Assembly (NCBI GenBank): GCA_006538405.1
Contig: BJKQ01000003.1
Span: 1,178,001 to 1,242,000, forward strand
Reading direction: 5' to 3'
DNA: 64,000 nucleotides
DNA from: Hansfordia pulvinata
Lineage: Eukaryota; Ascomycota; Sordariomycetes; Xylariales
Under the pieces are notes generated by a model. That model was not told the origin of the DNA. It did not search any database and saw nothing but the letters and a program-made list of their open reading frames with translations. This document shows, one piece after another, positions 44,655 to 55,525 of the stretch (its first letter is position 1; each line of letters opens with the position of its first letter). The position numbers were made by a program, and so were the translations under genes.

Positions 44655-46142
44655 ATGCCACCCCTCCGGCTGAGCGCGTACCCAGCCCTGGCTGGGCGGT
44701 CACGCTGCCGCCCGCCAGCTTCATGGGCGTCGGTGACAGCGGCGGCACAGCTAGCAGCAGCAGCAGGGGCAGCGCCCTTCACCACCACCACCACCACCAC
44801 CACCACCACCACCACCACCACGGCCGCCACCACCGAACCCAGACGACCATCGACGCCACCGCCGCCGACGAAGGCCCCCCTTGTTGGCTCCCGCGCGCGC
44901 CGATGTTTCCACACCACGCGACCACGGCGCAGCAACGACGACACGGACCCCGGCGCTTCGGGGCCCGCCATCGACCGGGCGCGTAACCACTACGAGGCGC
45001 TGGGCCTGTCGCCCGGCGCGGCGCCCGCGGAGGTCAAGCGGCGCTTCTACGCGCTGTCCAAGGCGCACCACCCGGACCGGCACCGCGGGGTCGACAGCGG
45101 CGGCAGCACCGCGGGAGCGGCGGGGACGAAGACGACGACGACGACGACCGCGGACGCCTCGCGCCGCTTCATGCGCGTCAGCGAGGCCTACTCGGTGCTC
45201 TCCGTGCCCGCCAAGCGCGCCGCCTACGACCGGGACCACATGAACCTGCGGTCCTCCGCCACCGCCGACGGAAGCGGCGGGCGGCCCGCCGGCTCCTACT
45301 CCTCGGCCAACAACCCGGCGGGCGGCCGCCCGGCCTCGGGCCTCAGCAGCCGCCGCCGCCGGACGACGTACCAGGGCCCGCCGCCCAGCTTCTACCGCAG
45401 CGGCGGCTGGGGAGGGCACGAGGCCAAGCGGAGGTCAGCGCACGAGGAGTCGACGGGGTTCAGTAGCGCTGGCGCCGGCGGCAGCAGCAGCAGCAGCAGC
45501 GAAAGGACGACCGCGGGAGGAGGAGGAGGAGGAGGAGGAGGAGGAGGGGCTGCAGATGGCGCCGGCGGCATGGGCCCCGGCCAGCACCCGTTCCGCGCCC
45601 ACCAGGGCCCCGTGCCGCACTTTGACAGCGAGGGCCACGAGAGGACCGGGCGGCGGAACGACGCGCGGCGCCAGGCGCGCCAGCACAAGCAGGAACCGGA
45701 ACCAGAATTCGACGACCTGTTCGCTGACATGGCTGGCAGCGGTGGCGGCGGAGGCGGAGGCGGCGGGTCCTCGTCGTCACGCGTGCAGCCCGAGCGCAGC
45801 GTCGTCGGGGTCTTCATGGCCATCAGCGGCATCCTGGCTGCCAGCTTCATCGGGCCGTGGTTCATCTGGGCCGTGGCGTCGTCCGGCGGGGGGAGAAGAG
45901 CAGCAGCAGCAGCAACAAGGCTAAGAAGGAGACGTCTGGGAAACAGCAGGACCAGTCGCAGCAGAAGCAACCGCAACAGAGGAAAAAGACAGCTGAAGCA
46001 GCAAGGGCAAATAAGCGAAAAGGCACCGAAGAGAGTGGTGCCGGCACCAGCGGCAGCGGTGACGGCGGTATCGTCAGCGGCTCGAGCTCCGGGGCCGTTG
46101 CCAACGAGCCCTCGGTGCAGAACTAAAGCCGGAGCCTTCTAG
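44655..46142 (+). CDS. J-domain (DnaJ-like) membrane protein, probable frameshift near the C-terminus
   Basis: Probable mitochondrial Hsp40-type co-chaperone. From ATG 44655 the frame gives 495 aa. The N-terminus is Arg/Ala-rich with a 14-residue Thr run and a RRCFHTTRP motif, like a mitochondrial targeting sequence. The J domain starts at HYEALGL (near residue 113), carries HPD at 139-141 and ends at AAYDRDH. A Gly/Ser-rich linker follows, then one membrane segment (about 383-408, VVGVFMAISGILAASFIGPW). After it, at a run of six G (45888-45893), coding character passes from this frame to the frame ending at TAA 46126, where codon use is typical (KKETSGKQQ... to the Val-Gln-Asn end). One more G would join the two. 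The tail in the present frame (Arg-rich, to 46142) is therefore probably wrong. Confidence 0.75.
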   Translation: MPPLRLSAYPALAGRSRCRPPASWASVTAAAQLAAAAGAAPFTTTTTTTTTTTTTTAATTEPRRPSTPPPPTKAPLVGSRARRCFHTTRPRRSNDDTDPGASGPAIDRARNHYEALGLSPGAAPAEVKRRFYALSKAHHPDRHRGVDSGGSTAGAAGTKTTTTTTADASRRFMRVSEAYSVLSVPAKRAAYDRDHMNLRSSATADGSGGRPAGSYSSANNPAGGRPASGLSSRRRRTTYQGPPPSFYRSGGWGGHEAKRRSAHEESTGFSSAGAGGSSSSSSERTTAGGGGGGGGGGGAADGAGGMGPGQHPFRAHQGPVPHFDSEGHERTGRRNDARRQARQHKQEPEPEFDDLFADMAGSGGGGGGGGGSSSSRVQPERSVVGVFMAISGILAASFIGPWFIWAVASSGGGRRAAAAATRLRRRRLGNSRTSRSRSNRNRGKRQLKQQGQISEKAPKRVVPAPAAAVTAVSSAARAPGPLPTSPRCRTKAGAF

Positions 46143-46877
46143 AGCGTCGCTGGCTGCAGTGGCCCCAGCTCGTAGATGAGATGGCTTGGACATATGAACT
46201 GCCGGGGACTTGGTCCGCCCTCACAGCCCAATTTCCAGGATGCATTGCAGCAGCGTTTACACGGCGCGCGATACATGGGGAAATTAGAGAGTGGCCTATC
46301 TGGAATAATTGTACTTACTAGACTCGAACTTTACCTGAGCGGATGCGAGGGGATACGGGACGCGGGACGTGTTGGATGGCCTCCTCTACATGGTTTACTC
46401 ATAGCCCTGCTTGTTTTGCTTGTTTATAGCCCTGCTTGTTTTCAGAGCTTCTCACTAAGTCATAGTATGGCCAGGATCTCGAAAATTGAAACAGAAGGGC
46501 GTCACGAAAATATCTAATAGGTCACTACATTATATGAGTTACATCATCCCAAGCGTCAACACTGGACAGGGTCCTGTGCCCGGTGCGATGTGAACGACAT
46601 GTCTGGCAAGAAGACTTCCTGGTTTGCAGTGATTAAAATCAAGATCACAGATCCAGATAGTAAATCACGGGTGGAGCAGAATCAAACGCATATCTTCTGA
46701 TGGGTATTATATTTTTATGGCACTGGCTGGTGGACAGTGAAAGCTGTCTAGCAGATGTCTAAACCGCCTCCTTTCTCCTCACTCCCTCTTGTTATACAGA
46801 ACAAATGTTGAGATGACCACAAGATCGCCTCACCAGATGCTGTGAGCCAAGCCCGAATCTGACGACAGATTGGACAT
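46143..46877. other. Intergenic between converging genes
   Basis: 3' regions of the J-domain gene (+) and VDAC (-). A near-duplicate ATAGCCCTGCTTGTTTT occurs twice at about 46399 and 46424. No gene was seen. Confidence 0.6.
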
Positions 46878-48454
46878 TTAGCTCTCAAAGGTGAAGCTGG
46901 CGCCAACCTTGTGGGTGGCCTGGTCCAGCTTCTGGGTGTCGAAAGAGGCACCGAGACCGAGGGTAACGCCAGGGCGGAGGAGGACGTTGTAGGAAGTGGC
47001 GGCGACACCGCGGTCGTTGATCTTGAACTGTGGGGTTGTTAGATGTCTGAAATTGGAGGGCATGACTGGGAAAGCTGACCTTGGCGAAGGAGACGGGGTC
47101 CAGGCGGTACTTGGTGGCAACCTCGAGACCGACGTTGTTGCCGCTCTTGGAGTCCCAGGTAGCCTTAGCACCGGCCTCAACCTGGGAGTTGACCTTGTGG
47201 TAGTAGCTGGCAGCGAAGATGCTCAGGTTGTTGGTGGCGGTGATGGCAGCGTTGTACTGGCTGGCAGAGTAGCCAATGGCAGCGCTGTAGTTGGTGACAG
47301 CGGCCTTCTGGACGTCGTAGCCAGCGGAGGCACCAGCGACGAAACCCTCGTGGCCAATGACGGCGTCGAGGTTGGCGGTGGGGCCCTTCAGCAGGTCGAA
47401 GAAGGCACGGCCGTGGAAAGCCTGCTGCTTGAAGTGCAGGTTGACCTTGGCGCCCTTGTTCTGGTTGGTGGGCAGGAAGGAGAAGATACCCTCAGCCTTC
47501 AGGCCCTTGGCAACAGAGTCGGCAAGCTCAACCTTGGACTCGAGAGCGTTGGCAGTGTTCCAGGACTGGGTCAGGGTGAGGCCTGCATTTTTGAATACGA
47601 TTAGCACTGTTGATGGGTGTGGGCTGGGCGCGGCGAGAATGGTAAAAGCCAAGGGCATGCTTCGCGGGCCGGGTATCCTTATTTGCGAAACCGTCAAGAA
47701 GAAGGGGCACGCTGGAGGGCCAGGCCCATGTTTGCGTCGCAAGCTGTTTCCGGCCCGCTTTTGCTGCCCGTGTTTGCGCGTGTTTGCTATGGCAGAGGCG
47801 GAGTTGGAGGTGGTGGATTTACCGAGAGACTTGTCCGAGTATTTTCCCTCGAGCTATTGTGGAAGGATCATGATCAGCACCAATGGTCGTCAAGTTTAAT
47901 TTCGCCCGGGGGAGGGGTAAAGACTTACGTTGCCGCTGGTGGCCTTCTCGTGGCTGCTCTTGCCAGTGACCTTGAAGGCAACATTGTTGGGGGTGTTGCT
48001 CTTGACCTCGATGGTGCCCGCGGACAGGTGGTAGAAGTCCTTGTTCAACAGCTACAAAACGCAAGAGACAATTGATTAGCCGTCGGTTCGCATGCAGAAT
48101 CGGAGTATAGAAGCAGGGTAGTCAAGCCATGCACGCAGGGTTGATCGCTCCATGCCGTCGGATCCAATGCGCCCCAGCAACCTGCGAGCCTCAGCCGGCG
48201 CGAGACCAGATGGCAATTGGCGACCTGACACCAGCAGAAGGTGGAAGTGCTCCGCAGGAAGGCGCGAAGCTTGCAGTCAAGCTTGCAATATAATCCAGGA
48301 CTGGAGGCGACAGGCGAGTGGCGTCGAGATGGCGGGCGCGCTTCCAAGCTGGTTCGGGGCCAGACACGTCGAGCCGAGCTCGGTCAACAAGGCGGAGGGG
48401 TCAACTTACGTCGTTGGCGGACTTGGAGATGTCGGAGAAGGCGGGGACAGACAT
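46878..48454 (-). CDS. POR1: Mitochondrial outer-membrane porin (VDAC)
   Basis: Forms the main metabolite channel of the mitochondrial outer membrane. Five exons on the - strand: 48454-48410, 48051-47929, 47853-47823, 47582-47080 and 47027-46878. They give 283 aa, exactly the usual VDAC length. The N-terminal helix is MSVPAFSDISKSANDLLNKD. The 19-strand barrel follows, with GLTLTQSWNTANALESKVEL and the conserved NNVGLEVATKYRLD region, and the C-terminus HKVGASFTFES fits the sorting beta-signal. Exon 3 is a 31-nt micro-exon (encoding LEGKYSDKSL and one base) that must be included: without it the frame breaks and a conserved barrel strand is lost. The first intron is 358 bp, as is common in fungal porin genes. 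Confidence 0.96.
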
Positions 48455-50591
48455 AATGGCGGTGGGAGGATGAGTGATTTGGGAATGTTTGGTAGTGGTG
48501 GAGGAGGGTAGACGAGAAAAGTGAGGTTGAAGATGGACTGAGATCAATGTTGGGTCGGGATGGCGAGATGAGAGATTAGTTTGTGTTCCCGTCGCGGGCA
48601 GGCACGGCAGGGCAGGCCAGCAAGCTGGAACCTAGCCGGCAGGTGCAGCAGACCGCCGCCGCAGGCACTGGTTGCCGAGCCGGGGCCAATGGATGGGTAC
48701 CTCGAGGACCCAGCCAAGGCGGTTGGCCTGGCGGAGGTACCAGCGCTGAGGGCAAAGGTACGAGTATCCACCAGTGTGCTCGTATCCCGGCCGTCACCCA
48801 TTGAACTTGAGAATTTATCCAAGCAGGCTCGGGAACTGCAGGGACGGAAAGACATTCTCCCATTGGCCGCAGGAGCATGGCGTCCATGCCACCTTTCCCA
48901 TCAAGGCTAGCTCTGGCAGTCGATCTAGAATATTTCGGGACTAGCTGTACATCTCGAGCCAGAAACGCCTCCGTGATACTCGTACCTGTCCGACCGGGCA
49001 GTTGAACGGCCTTTTCTGAGTAGGTATCTATATGCCCGACTCAACATACATTTGGGACTCGTAGGTCCAGGCACGAGTAGACCCTAAGACGAAAATGAGC
49101 ACGAGTACGTACATTCAATATCTTACCTTTCACCCGACATGGGCTGGGGCTCCAAGGGTCACTCCATGCTCCAAAGCCACCCGTGCGCGGCATAGACCTT
49201 CTGGAAGACTGTCTCCAGGCACATGTGGACGGTCCGGCAGGGGCGAACACACGGTCCGGCCTGTAATCGGAGCGGCGAGCCACCCAGTCCCGAGTCTGCA
49301 TCCAAGCGCCCGCCCGATTCGTACCCCAACAAGTTGCGACTCTGGGGCACGTGGATGGGCCTCATTCCACCTCATGGCCTTCTATTCTATGGCGAACCAC
49401 ACGGCTATGAGCTGAAAAGAAAGTGCCCATTCACATTCTTAATTGGTACTTTCCGAGCTGCTCAGCATGTGAGGAAGTACGGGGCATCTTCAGGAAAGAA
49501 GGAGAAAGCCACGAGTTTACAGCTCAATCAACCATCGTGGGGTTTCGGGCTCGCCCAGCAGCGCCGCCAACCAGATGGATCTCGTCTCAACGTTCGTGCC
49601 CTGCACACGTGCCTGGGTTCTCTTCCCAGACTGGCTTAGGGTCACCCACCCAACTGCCCCCCGCGAGATTGCCATATGATCCCCGTGTTAATGCGCATTC
49701 GCCTCCACGTTCCCCGTGGACAAGCAGCGTCATGTGTGTGTACGCATGTACGGAGCAGAGGCACGCGGGCAGTGGGTGTTTCCACGGCCTGGGGGCCCTT
49801 TCTTACTCGTATGCGCACGAGATCAGACTCATGGGTATCGCAATGTCGGAGCATAAGTTTCTTACTCGTACATCGCGCATGGTTCATCCACTTCTTTTAA
49901 TTGCATCAACATGAAACCCTGCATGTTCACTCCAGTTTACGGGTATATGTCTAGTTCATCAGTGTTGTTGCCTGCGCCTCATCAGGGTCCGTCCCCCTTC
50001 GACGCATTACGAGGAACAGCCTCCCCTGATCGGAGCTCATGCGCAGGGGGAAGCAGCTGGGGACGAATAGGGTGTTTGTCACCAAATTCGCACGTCCCCT
50101 TATATTCGACTTGCTAGCGCGCGTCGATGCGTTTGGTCGATCTTCTTCCATTGGGTGCACGTGAAGCGCCGGGCGAGCCCTTTCTGTCCATAGCTCGGTA
50201 TCTCCCTGCTGAGTGAGTTTGCTTTATTTAGTCTTCTCGTCGTTTTATGCCTTTGTAAGAGTCCGCCAGGTGGTATTTTCCCCCAGGTAAATCTATCAAA
50301 ACCCGACATATCTCGGTCCGTGACGACGGCGGCGGCGGCGGCTGCTTCTCGACGCCCAGAGTCCATCCAGAACGTAGATCACACACCGAAACCGTGGATT
50401 CAACACTCACGTATAACCTCTGGCTGCGAATCCCAGTTTGACCAGAAGATTGCGCGCGTGTATTTGCCCGTCACCCCCGAGACTCAATCCTCCCCATCTA
50501 CATCACCACTATTGTCTGGCGGGAGTCCTTACAGTCGCCTCATGCTTTCACGAACAAGCATCCTTTTCCTCTCATTTTCGCCGGGATCAAT
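48455..50591. other. Intergenic between VDAC promoter and asparagine synthetase 3' end
   Basis: Holds the VDAC promoter on the left. The rest lacks a supported gene. TACGAGTA-type motifs are dense here (48758, 48977, 49101, 49863). A 138-codon + frame (49223-49639) overlaps others and has no family match. Confidence 0.55.
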
Positions 50592-53395
50592 TCATGCGTT
50601 GTCGTACTTGGCGTTGTGCGTCGAGATGGCCCTGAAGAGTGCCGGGTCAGTACGAATATTCGAAAGCTTCCGAAACCGCACGTTTGCCGCCGCGGGTCTG
50701 GCACAAGTCACTTACCTTCCGCTGGGGTCCGTCTGCTTAGACCACGTGGGCGCCCAGCGCTGCACAGTCGACGCGCAGCGAGGGGGGAAGTGTTCGTCGA
50801 ACATGAGGCGGTACCAGTATCTGTTGTCACAGTCAGTCAAGACCTAGTCAGGGCGCCCGCTCACTTCTTTTCAAGTGACCGGGCAGCACAGGGGTTCACG
50901 TACGCCTCCTTAGTGTCGGGAATGTCGGTGCCCCATTCAGGCTTGGGGTTCTTGAGCATCTCGTCTGTGATGTGCAGCTCGGCGTTGTCCTTGAGCGCGT
51001 CGATCCAGCCGTAGCCAACGCCGTCTGAGAACTGCTCCTTCTGCCTCCAGAGGATGTCCTCGGGGAGGTAGGGCTCGTTGTCGGGCTCGTCCGAAGTGTC
51101 AAAGGCTTTGCGCAGAATGTACTTCTCCATACGGTCCTTGGTGATCATCTTCTCCTTAGGGTCGATGTTCATGCACGCCTCGAGGAACTCCTTGTCCAAG
51201 AAAGGCACGCGCGCCTCGAGACCCCACGCGGATGTCGACTTGTTGGCTCGCAGGCAGTCTGCCAGGTGAAGGTTCTTGACCCGACGGACCGTTTCCTCGT
51301 GGAATTCCTTCTTGTCGGGGGCGGCGTGGAAGTAAAGGTAGCCACCAAAGATCTCGTCGCTACCCTCACCACTGAGCACCATCTTGATGCCCATGGCCTT
51401 GATCTTCCTCGAGAGCAGGAACATGGGCGTCGAGGCGCGAATAGTGGTGACATCGTACGTCTCGAGGTGGAGGATGACGTCGGAGAGAGAGTCAAGAGCC
51501 TCCTCGATGGTGAAGGTCATGACGTGGTGCTTGGTGCCCAGATACTTAGCCACGCGCAGAGCAGCTTCGTTGTCGGGCGATCCGGGGAGGCCAATGGAGA
51601 AGGAGTTGAGCTGCGGCAGAAAAGTCATCGTCTTGAGCTGGTTGTCGTCGTCAATGCCGACCAGTTCCTCGCTCTTGTTGGGGTCCTGGGCGGGAGGAGC
51701 GTCGCCGTTGGCGGCCAGCACGGCCTTCTTGAGCCGGACGGATTCGCGCTGAGCAATCGACGCTACCAGACTGGAGTCCAGACCTCCGGACAACAAAACA
51801 CCGTAGGGAACCTCAGCCATCAGCCGTTTCCTCACAGACTGCTCCAACTTCTCCCTGATCAACTTCAGGTCGAGGGGGTTCTCGGGGACCCTAGAGCCGT
51901 CCCACCACGTGGGCTCGAAGTATCGATGGGTTTCGCCCGTCTTGGTGTCGTACACATGCCCCGGGGGAAACGCGCGAATCTTGTCGCACACGGGGTGCAG
52001 ACACTTCAGCTCGGAGGCAAAGTAAGCAGCACCAGGTTCCTTCCAGGACCAACCCTGGTAGAAGGTGGTGATGCCGATGGGGTCGCGCGCAGCGATCGTC
52101 CGGTCCAGCTTCTTGTCGTACAGAACGAAAGAGAACATGCCGTCGAGGAACTTGGGCGCATCAAGTCCATGCTCGAGGTACTGGAGACAGAGTCAGGTCA
52201 TCACTCTACAGCACGCAAGGCCATGCCAAACCGGATGTTGAGGTCGCTTACGAGAGGAATAATGACCTCACAGTCAGATGTCGTCTTGAAGTTGTAGGGG
52301 TTCTTCAGGTGCTTCCGCAGCTTTCTGTGGTTGTAAATTTCGCCGTTGACGGCCAGGACAATGGACTCGTCATCGTTGGTGAGGGGCTGGGCGCCAGACT
52401 CTAGGGGCTTGTCAGACTCGGCCGAGCTTCTCGTATATGCTGCCGGCGGTGGGCAGAGTGGTTGTTGTTGGACTGGGAAACGTACCGACGCCAACAATAC
52501 TCAGACGTTCATGGCAGAGGACTATGACAATGGTTAGCAACCGTGGGGGAACACCGAGCATATTGGGAGGGCAATTCGTACTCGTCTTGTTGGAGATGAA
52601 GCTTCCACCTGTTTGTCACATCGTTAGGGATAATTCGAAAAATTGCTACAAAGCCGTGGGACTGCCTGTCCTGCGTCGTTGGACTCACTCCAGTCGGGGC
52701 CACGGTGGCGGATTCTGTGAACGAGATTACTGAGTCAGCTGGGCTCTTCAAGCTGGCTTTAGATGTGGTGGATTTGGGTCGTTTCCAAGACGGTTACTGA
52801 TCCAAGAAGGGGGCAAACAAAATGGATTTGAACGTACTGTTTGGCTAGTTTCAGAGCCTGAGGCTTGAATTTCTGCACATCAGGGTGACTGTGCACGGAG
52901 ATCGAAAGTCAGTACTCAATCGGATTGAGTGGTGGACAGCCGGCCTTGGACGAAATGAAGGGACGAAGGAAGACTAAGAAGGAAAAAAAAGAAGAGCCCC
53001 TGAAGAATCCGACATCCGTATTTGCGGAATGCGCTGCCAGCAGTCAGGGCAGGGCACAGCGCAGTCGCCTGGGTTCGCGGGGGGTATGGCAATTGATGGC
53101 GGGGTTGCGATGGCGCGCGGCGCGGAACGTGCTGCCCCTCCATTTTTTTCACCTGGGCGCCCCGGCCGCGCATGACCTGGCATTCGGCACTGGGGAGAGG
53201 CGGGAGAGTGGAAGAAAGAAACGTCGCACGACAGCCTGCATTGAGAGAGCGAGGCCAGCAGCCCTGTGCCATAAAGCCCGGCGCAATTGGGACCACAGCG
53301 CTTGCTTGCCGACAAAACAGCACAACATGAGGCAGAGCAATCTGCGGGTTCAAGACGTGGGGTGCTTACCAGTGACAGGCGAAGATGCCACACAT
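50592..53395 (-). CDS. ASN1: Asparagine synthetase (glutamine-hydrolysing)
   Basis: Makes asparagine from aspartate, glutamine and ATP. Nine exons on the - strand: 53395-53370, 52888-52838, 52714-52689, 52608-52582, 52521-52486, 52400-52252, 52180-50904, 50820-50716 and 50631-50592. They give 578 aa, with every phase closing. Cys2 (MCGIF) is the glutaminase nucleophile after Met removal. The glutaminase domain shows LRHRGPDW-type (here IRHRGPDW), NGEIYNH and [10 protein letters not shown]. The synthetase domain has the ATP pyrophosphatase loop SGGLDSS (236-242), [12 protein letters not shown] and [12 protein letters not shown]. The C-terminus reads [12 protein letters not shown]. The glutaminase half is cut into five small exons (26-51 nt), which simple gene finders miss. 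A TGAGTCA (GCN4/CPC1-type) element lies in intron 2. Confidence 0.96.
52731..52737. promoter_or_regulatory. TGAGTCA element in an intron of asparagine synthetase
   Basis: A perfect palindromic GCN4/CPC1 site lies in intron 2. Asparagine synthetase is a known target class of cross-pathway control in fungi, but intronic placement makes function uncertain. Confidence 0.3.
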
Positions 53396-54833
53396 CTTGT
53401 TGGGTCGGTGTCTGGGACAGCTGGGACTCGGGCAATGGTCGACTGGGACTGTGTCTCGTGCGCAGGCAGTGACTGCGGGTTGAAGGCTTCGAAGTGCGTA
53501 TGCTCGTGGCAGAGACGGAGGAGAGTGGAAGGGATCGAGGGGTCGCAGGCCAGAGGCACGCGAGTAAAAGTACCAGCAACTAAGAATAAGCGGCTGGTGG
53601 GTTGTTATTAGTGTGGTTTGGGGCGACCCAGCGTCCAGGAACCGGCGCGTTGACAACCTAACCAAGAGCCCGGAAACGGAATGGAAAAGGTGGATGTCGG
53701 CCCTCGACCTGTTCGGCTCTACGAAGAGTCACACTACGGGTGGTAGGGTATGGTCTGGGCAGTCAGGTAACCAGAATTACGTATCGAGCAATGGAAACCC
53801 ATCCAACGTTGAATCGCAATCTTCGTGCATCGATGTTCACTTGACTGCTACCTTGCACACCTCGGGCATTTTTAGTCCAAACCGCAGAACGAGAGCCGAA
53901 GCCTGGAGCGAGAAATCCCATGAGGAATGTCCCCGAAAAAAAAGTTTGGCCGCAAACGAGCCTCTGTCCCGCCAGCCAGCCCGAGCCCGAAGCCGAGCCC
54001 CTTCATGGCAGCCGATCTCGGCGGGGCCCCAGTCAGGCCCTGATGACTCGCCCTTGGCAGCCCGGCCAGGCGGCGTCAACCCCCCCCTATCGCTTACTTG
54101 TAATAATTATGACAGCTTCATTGGCGCGCGGAAACGCCGTGATCACTGATAAGCACCTGCCAGCTATCGGGAATTCCGAGAGGACCCTTCTGCTCGATTG
54201 TTCCGTTCTCTGGTGACGCGCCTGTCACCGCTGGTTCTTATCTTCACCAGGTTTCGGGTAGACATCCCGCGACACATGTGGATGGCCCAGCTCGCTGTTC
54301 TTTCAGCAACATCATATAACCAAGCAAGCAGGATGGCGTCGCGACCGAAGCATGTCGACCTCAACCCCGTTCTGATGCATGGGCTACTCATCCTCCCGAT
54401 GCAACATGCATGAAGAGGCGTTCTAAATCATCTCACACGGCGGTGTCGCGCCATTCACTCGACCTCGCCAGCCCCAGATTTGCAGAACCTGAAACCATTG
54501 CTCGTGTCTATCAATAAATAACGTTACGTATCTTCGTAGGCTCGGATCATCAACGAGGCGCCGTATTGTCAGCCCGCAAGCCGCGTCATCAGGTGCACTC
54601 ATGTCCTGACCGTAGCCGTGAGCGCCTCTTTTCGAAGCTTCTCCTTTCTTGCTGTCTCTCAACTCCAAAAGGCCAAGTCGGCAAAGCATTTCCCCCTTCG
54701 TCTTGGTATTCGCAAGCCTGAACTCCAGATCCGAAAAATTCCATGGTTGAGACGTCGTTATTAGACCCGCGCTCGACAACCACAACCCAGGGCGGGCGGG
54801 TGCAGTCTCGCGCAATCGCCGTGCTTTTGCTCC
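53396..54833. other. Asparagine synthetase promoter and UBC9 3' region
   Basis: Upstream region of asparagine synthetase on the left and the UBC9 3' region on the right, both genes pointing left. Open frames here are short and overlapping, and no extra gene is supported. Confidence 0.55.
54044..54049. promoter_or_regulatory. TGACTC half of a CPC1-type site upstream of asparagine synthetase
   Basis: TGACTC lies about 650 bp upstream of the asparagine synthetase start codon. The hexamer is expected by chance every few kb, so support is weak without expression data. Confidence 0.25.
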
Positions 54834-55525
54834 TCAAGGACTCGGGTTGTCCCTGACGACACGCTTCACGCGCTTCTCATACTCGACGCGGTCGCGCTTG
54901 AACAGGTTGTAGGCTTCGGCTTGCGCAGGAGATTCGGGGTTCGGGGTGTCAAGGAGATCTTGAACGCCAAGCACGATCTGCTTGACCGTGATAGCGGGCT
55001 TCCAGCCTTCGTCCTCGTTCAGAATCGAGAGGCACACGGTGCCCGAAGGGTAGACGTTCGGGTGGAAAAGCGGAGGCGTGAACTTGCCTATGAATATGAT
55101 AGTGGTTAGTCTCACGTTCTCACGATTCCAGTGAGGTCAGGGTAAGGGGTGCTGAGGTGGGGTTACTCACACTTGGGTGGCTTGGTAGGGTATTCTGCGT
55201 GATGGAAACGTGAGCTTCTCGGTAAACTGGTCAGATCGGGGAGTTTCTTCCATCAGAGCGTACCGTCGGGGAAAGTCATGGTCATCTTGAACAGACCGCC
55301 GGCCCAAATAGTCTTTTCCTTGCCGGGAATGCCACACTCCCAGTTCTTGAGATCAAGGACACCCTGCGCATTCTTGGTGGGCCGTGCCCAAAAGCCAAAG
55401 GGATGGTCTTTCCTCCATTGCTTCCTGCAGGCGTTCATGTATCAGCTATGCGTCCAGGGCGGCTCTGATGGTCGGTGATGCGGCACTGACCGTTCCTCGC
55501 CGAGGCGCATCTGGCAGAGAGCCAT
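54834..55525 (-). CDS. UBC9: SUMO-conjugating enzyme UBC9
   Basis: E2 enzyme that transfers SUMO to target lysines. Four exons on the - strand: 55525-55491, 55424-55264, 55194-55171 and 55087-54834, giving 157 aa, the same length as yeast Ubc9. Family motifs in order: [48 protein letters not shown] (created by splicing the 24-nt exon 3), [14 protein letters not shown] with catalytic Cys92, and [14 protein letters not shown]. The basic N-terminal helix that binds SUMO and E1 is present. Exon 3 is only 24 nt and does not change the frame if skipped, but skipping would delete the DEYPTKPPK loop. Divergent from PEX19. Confidence 0.96.
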
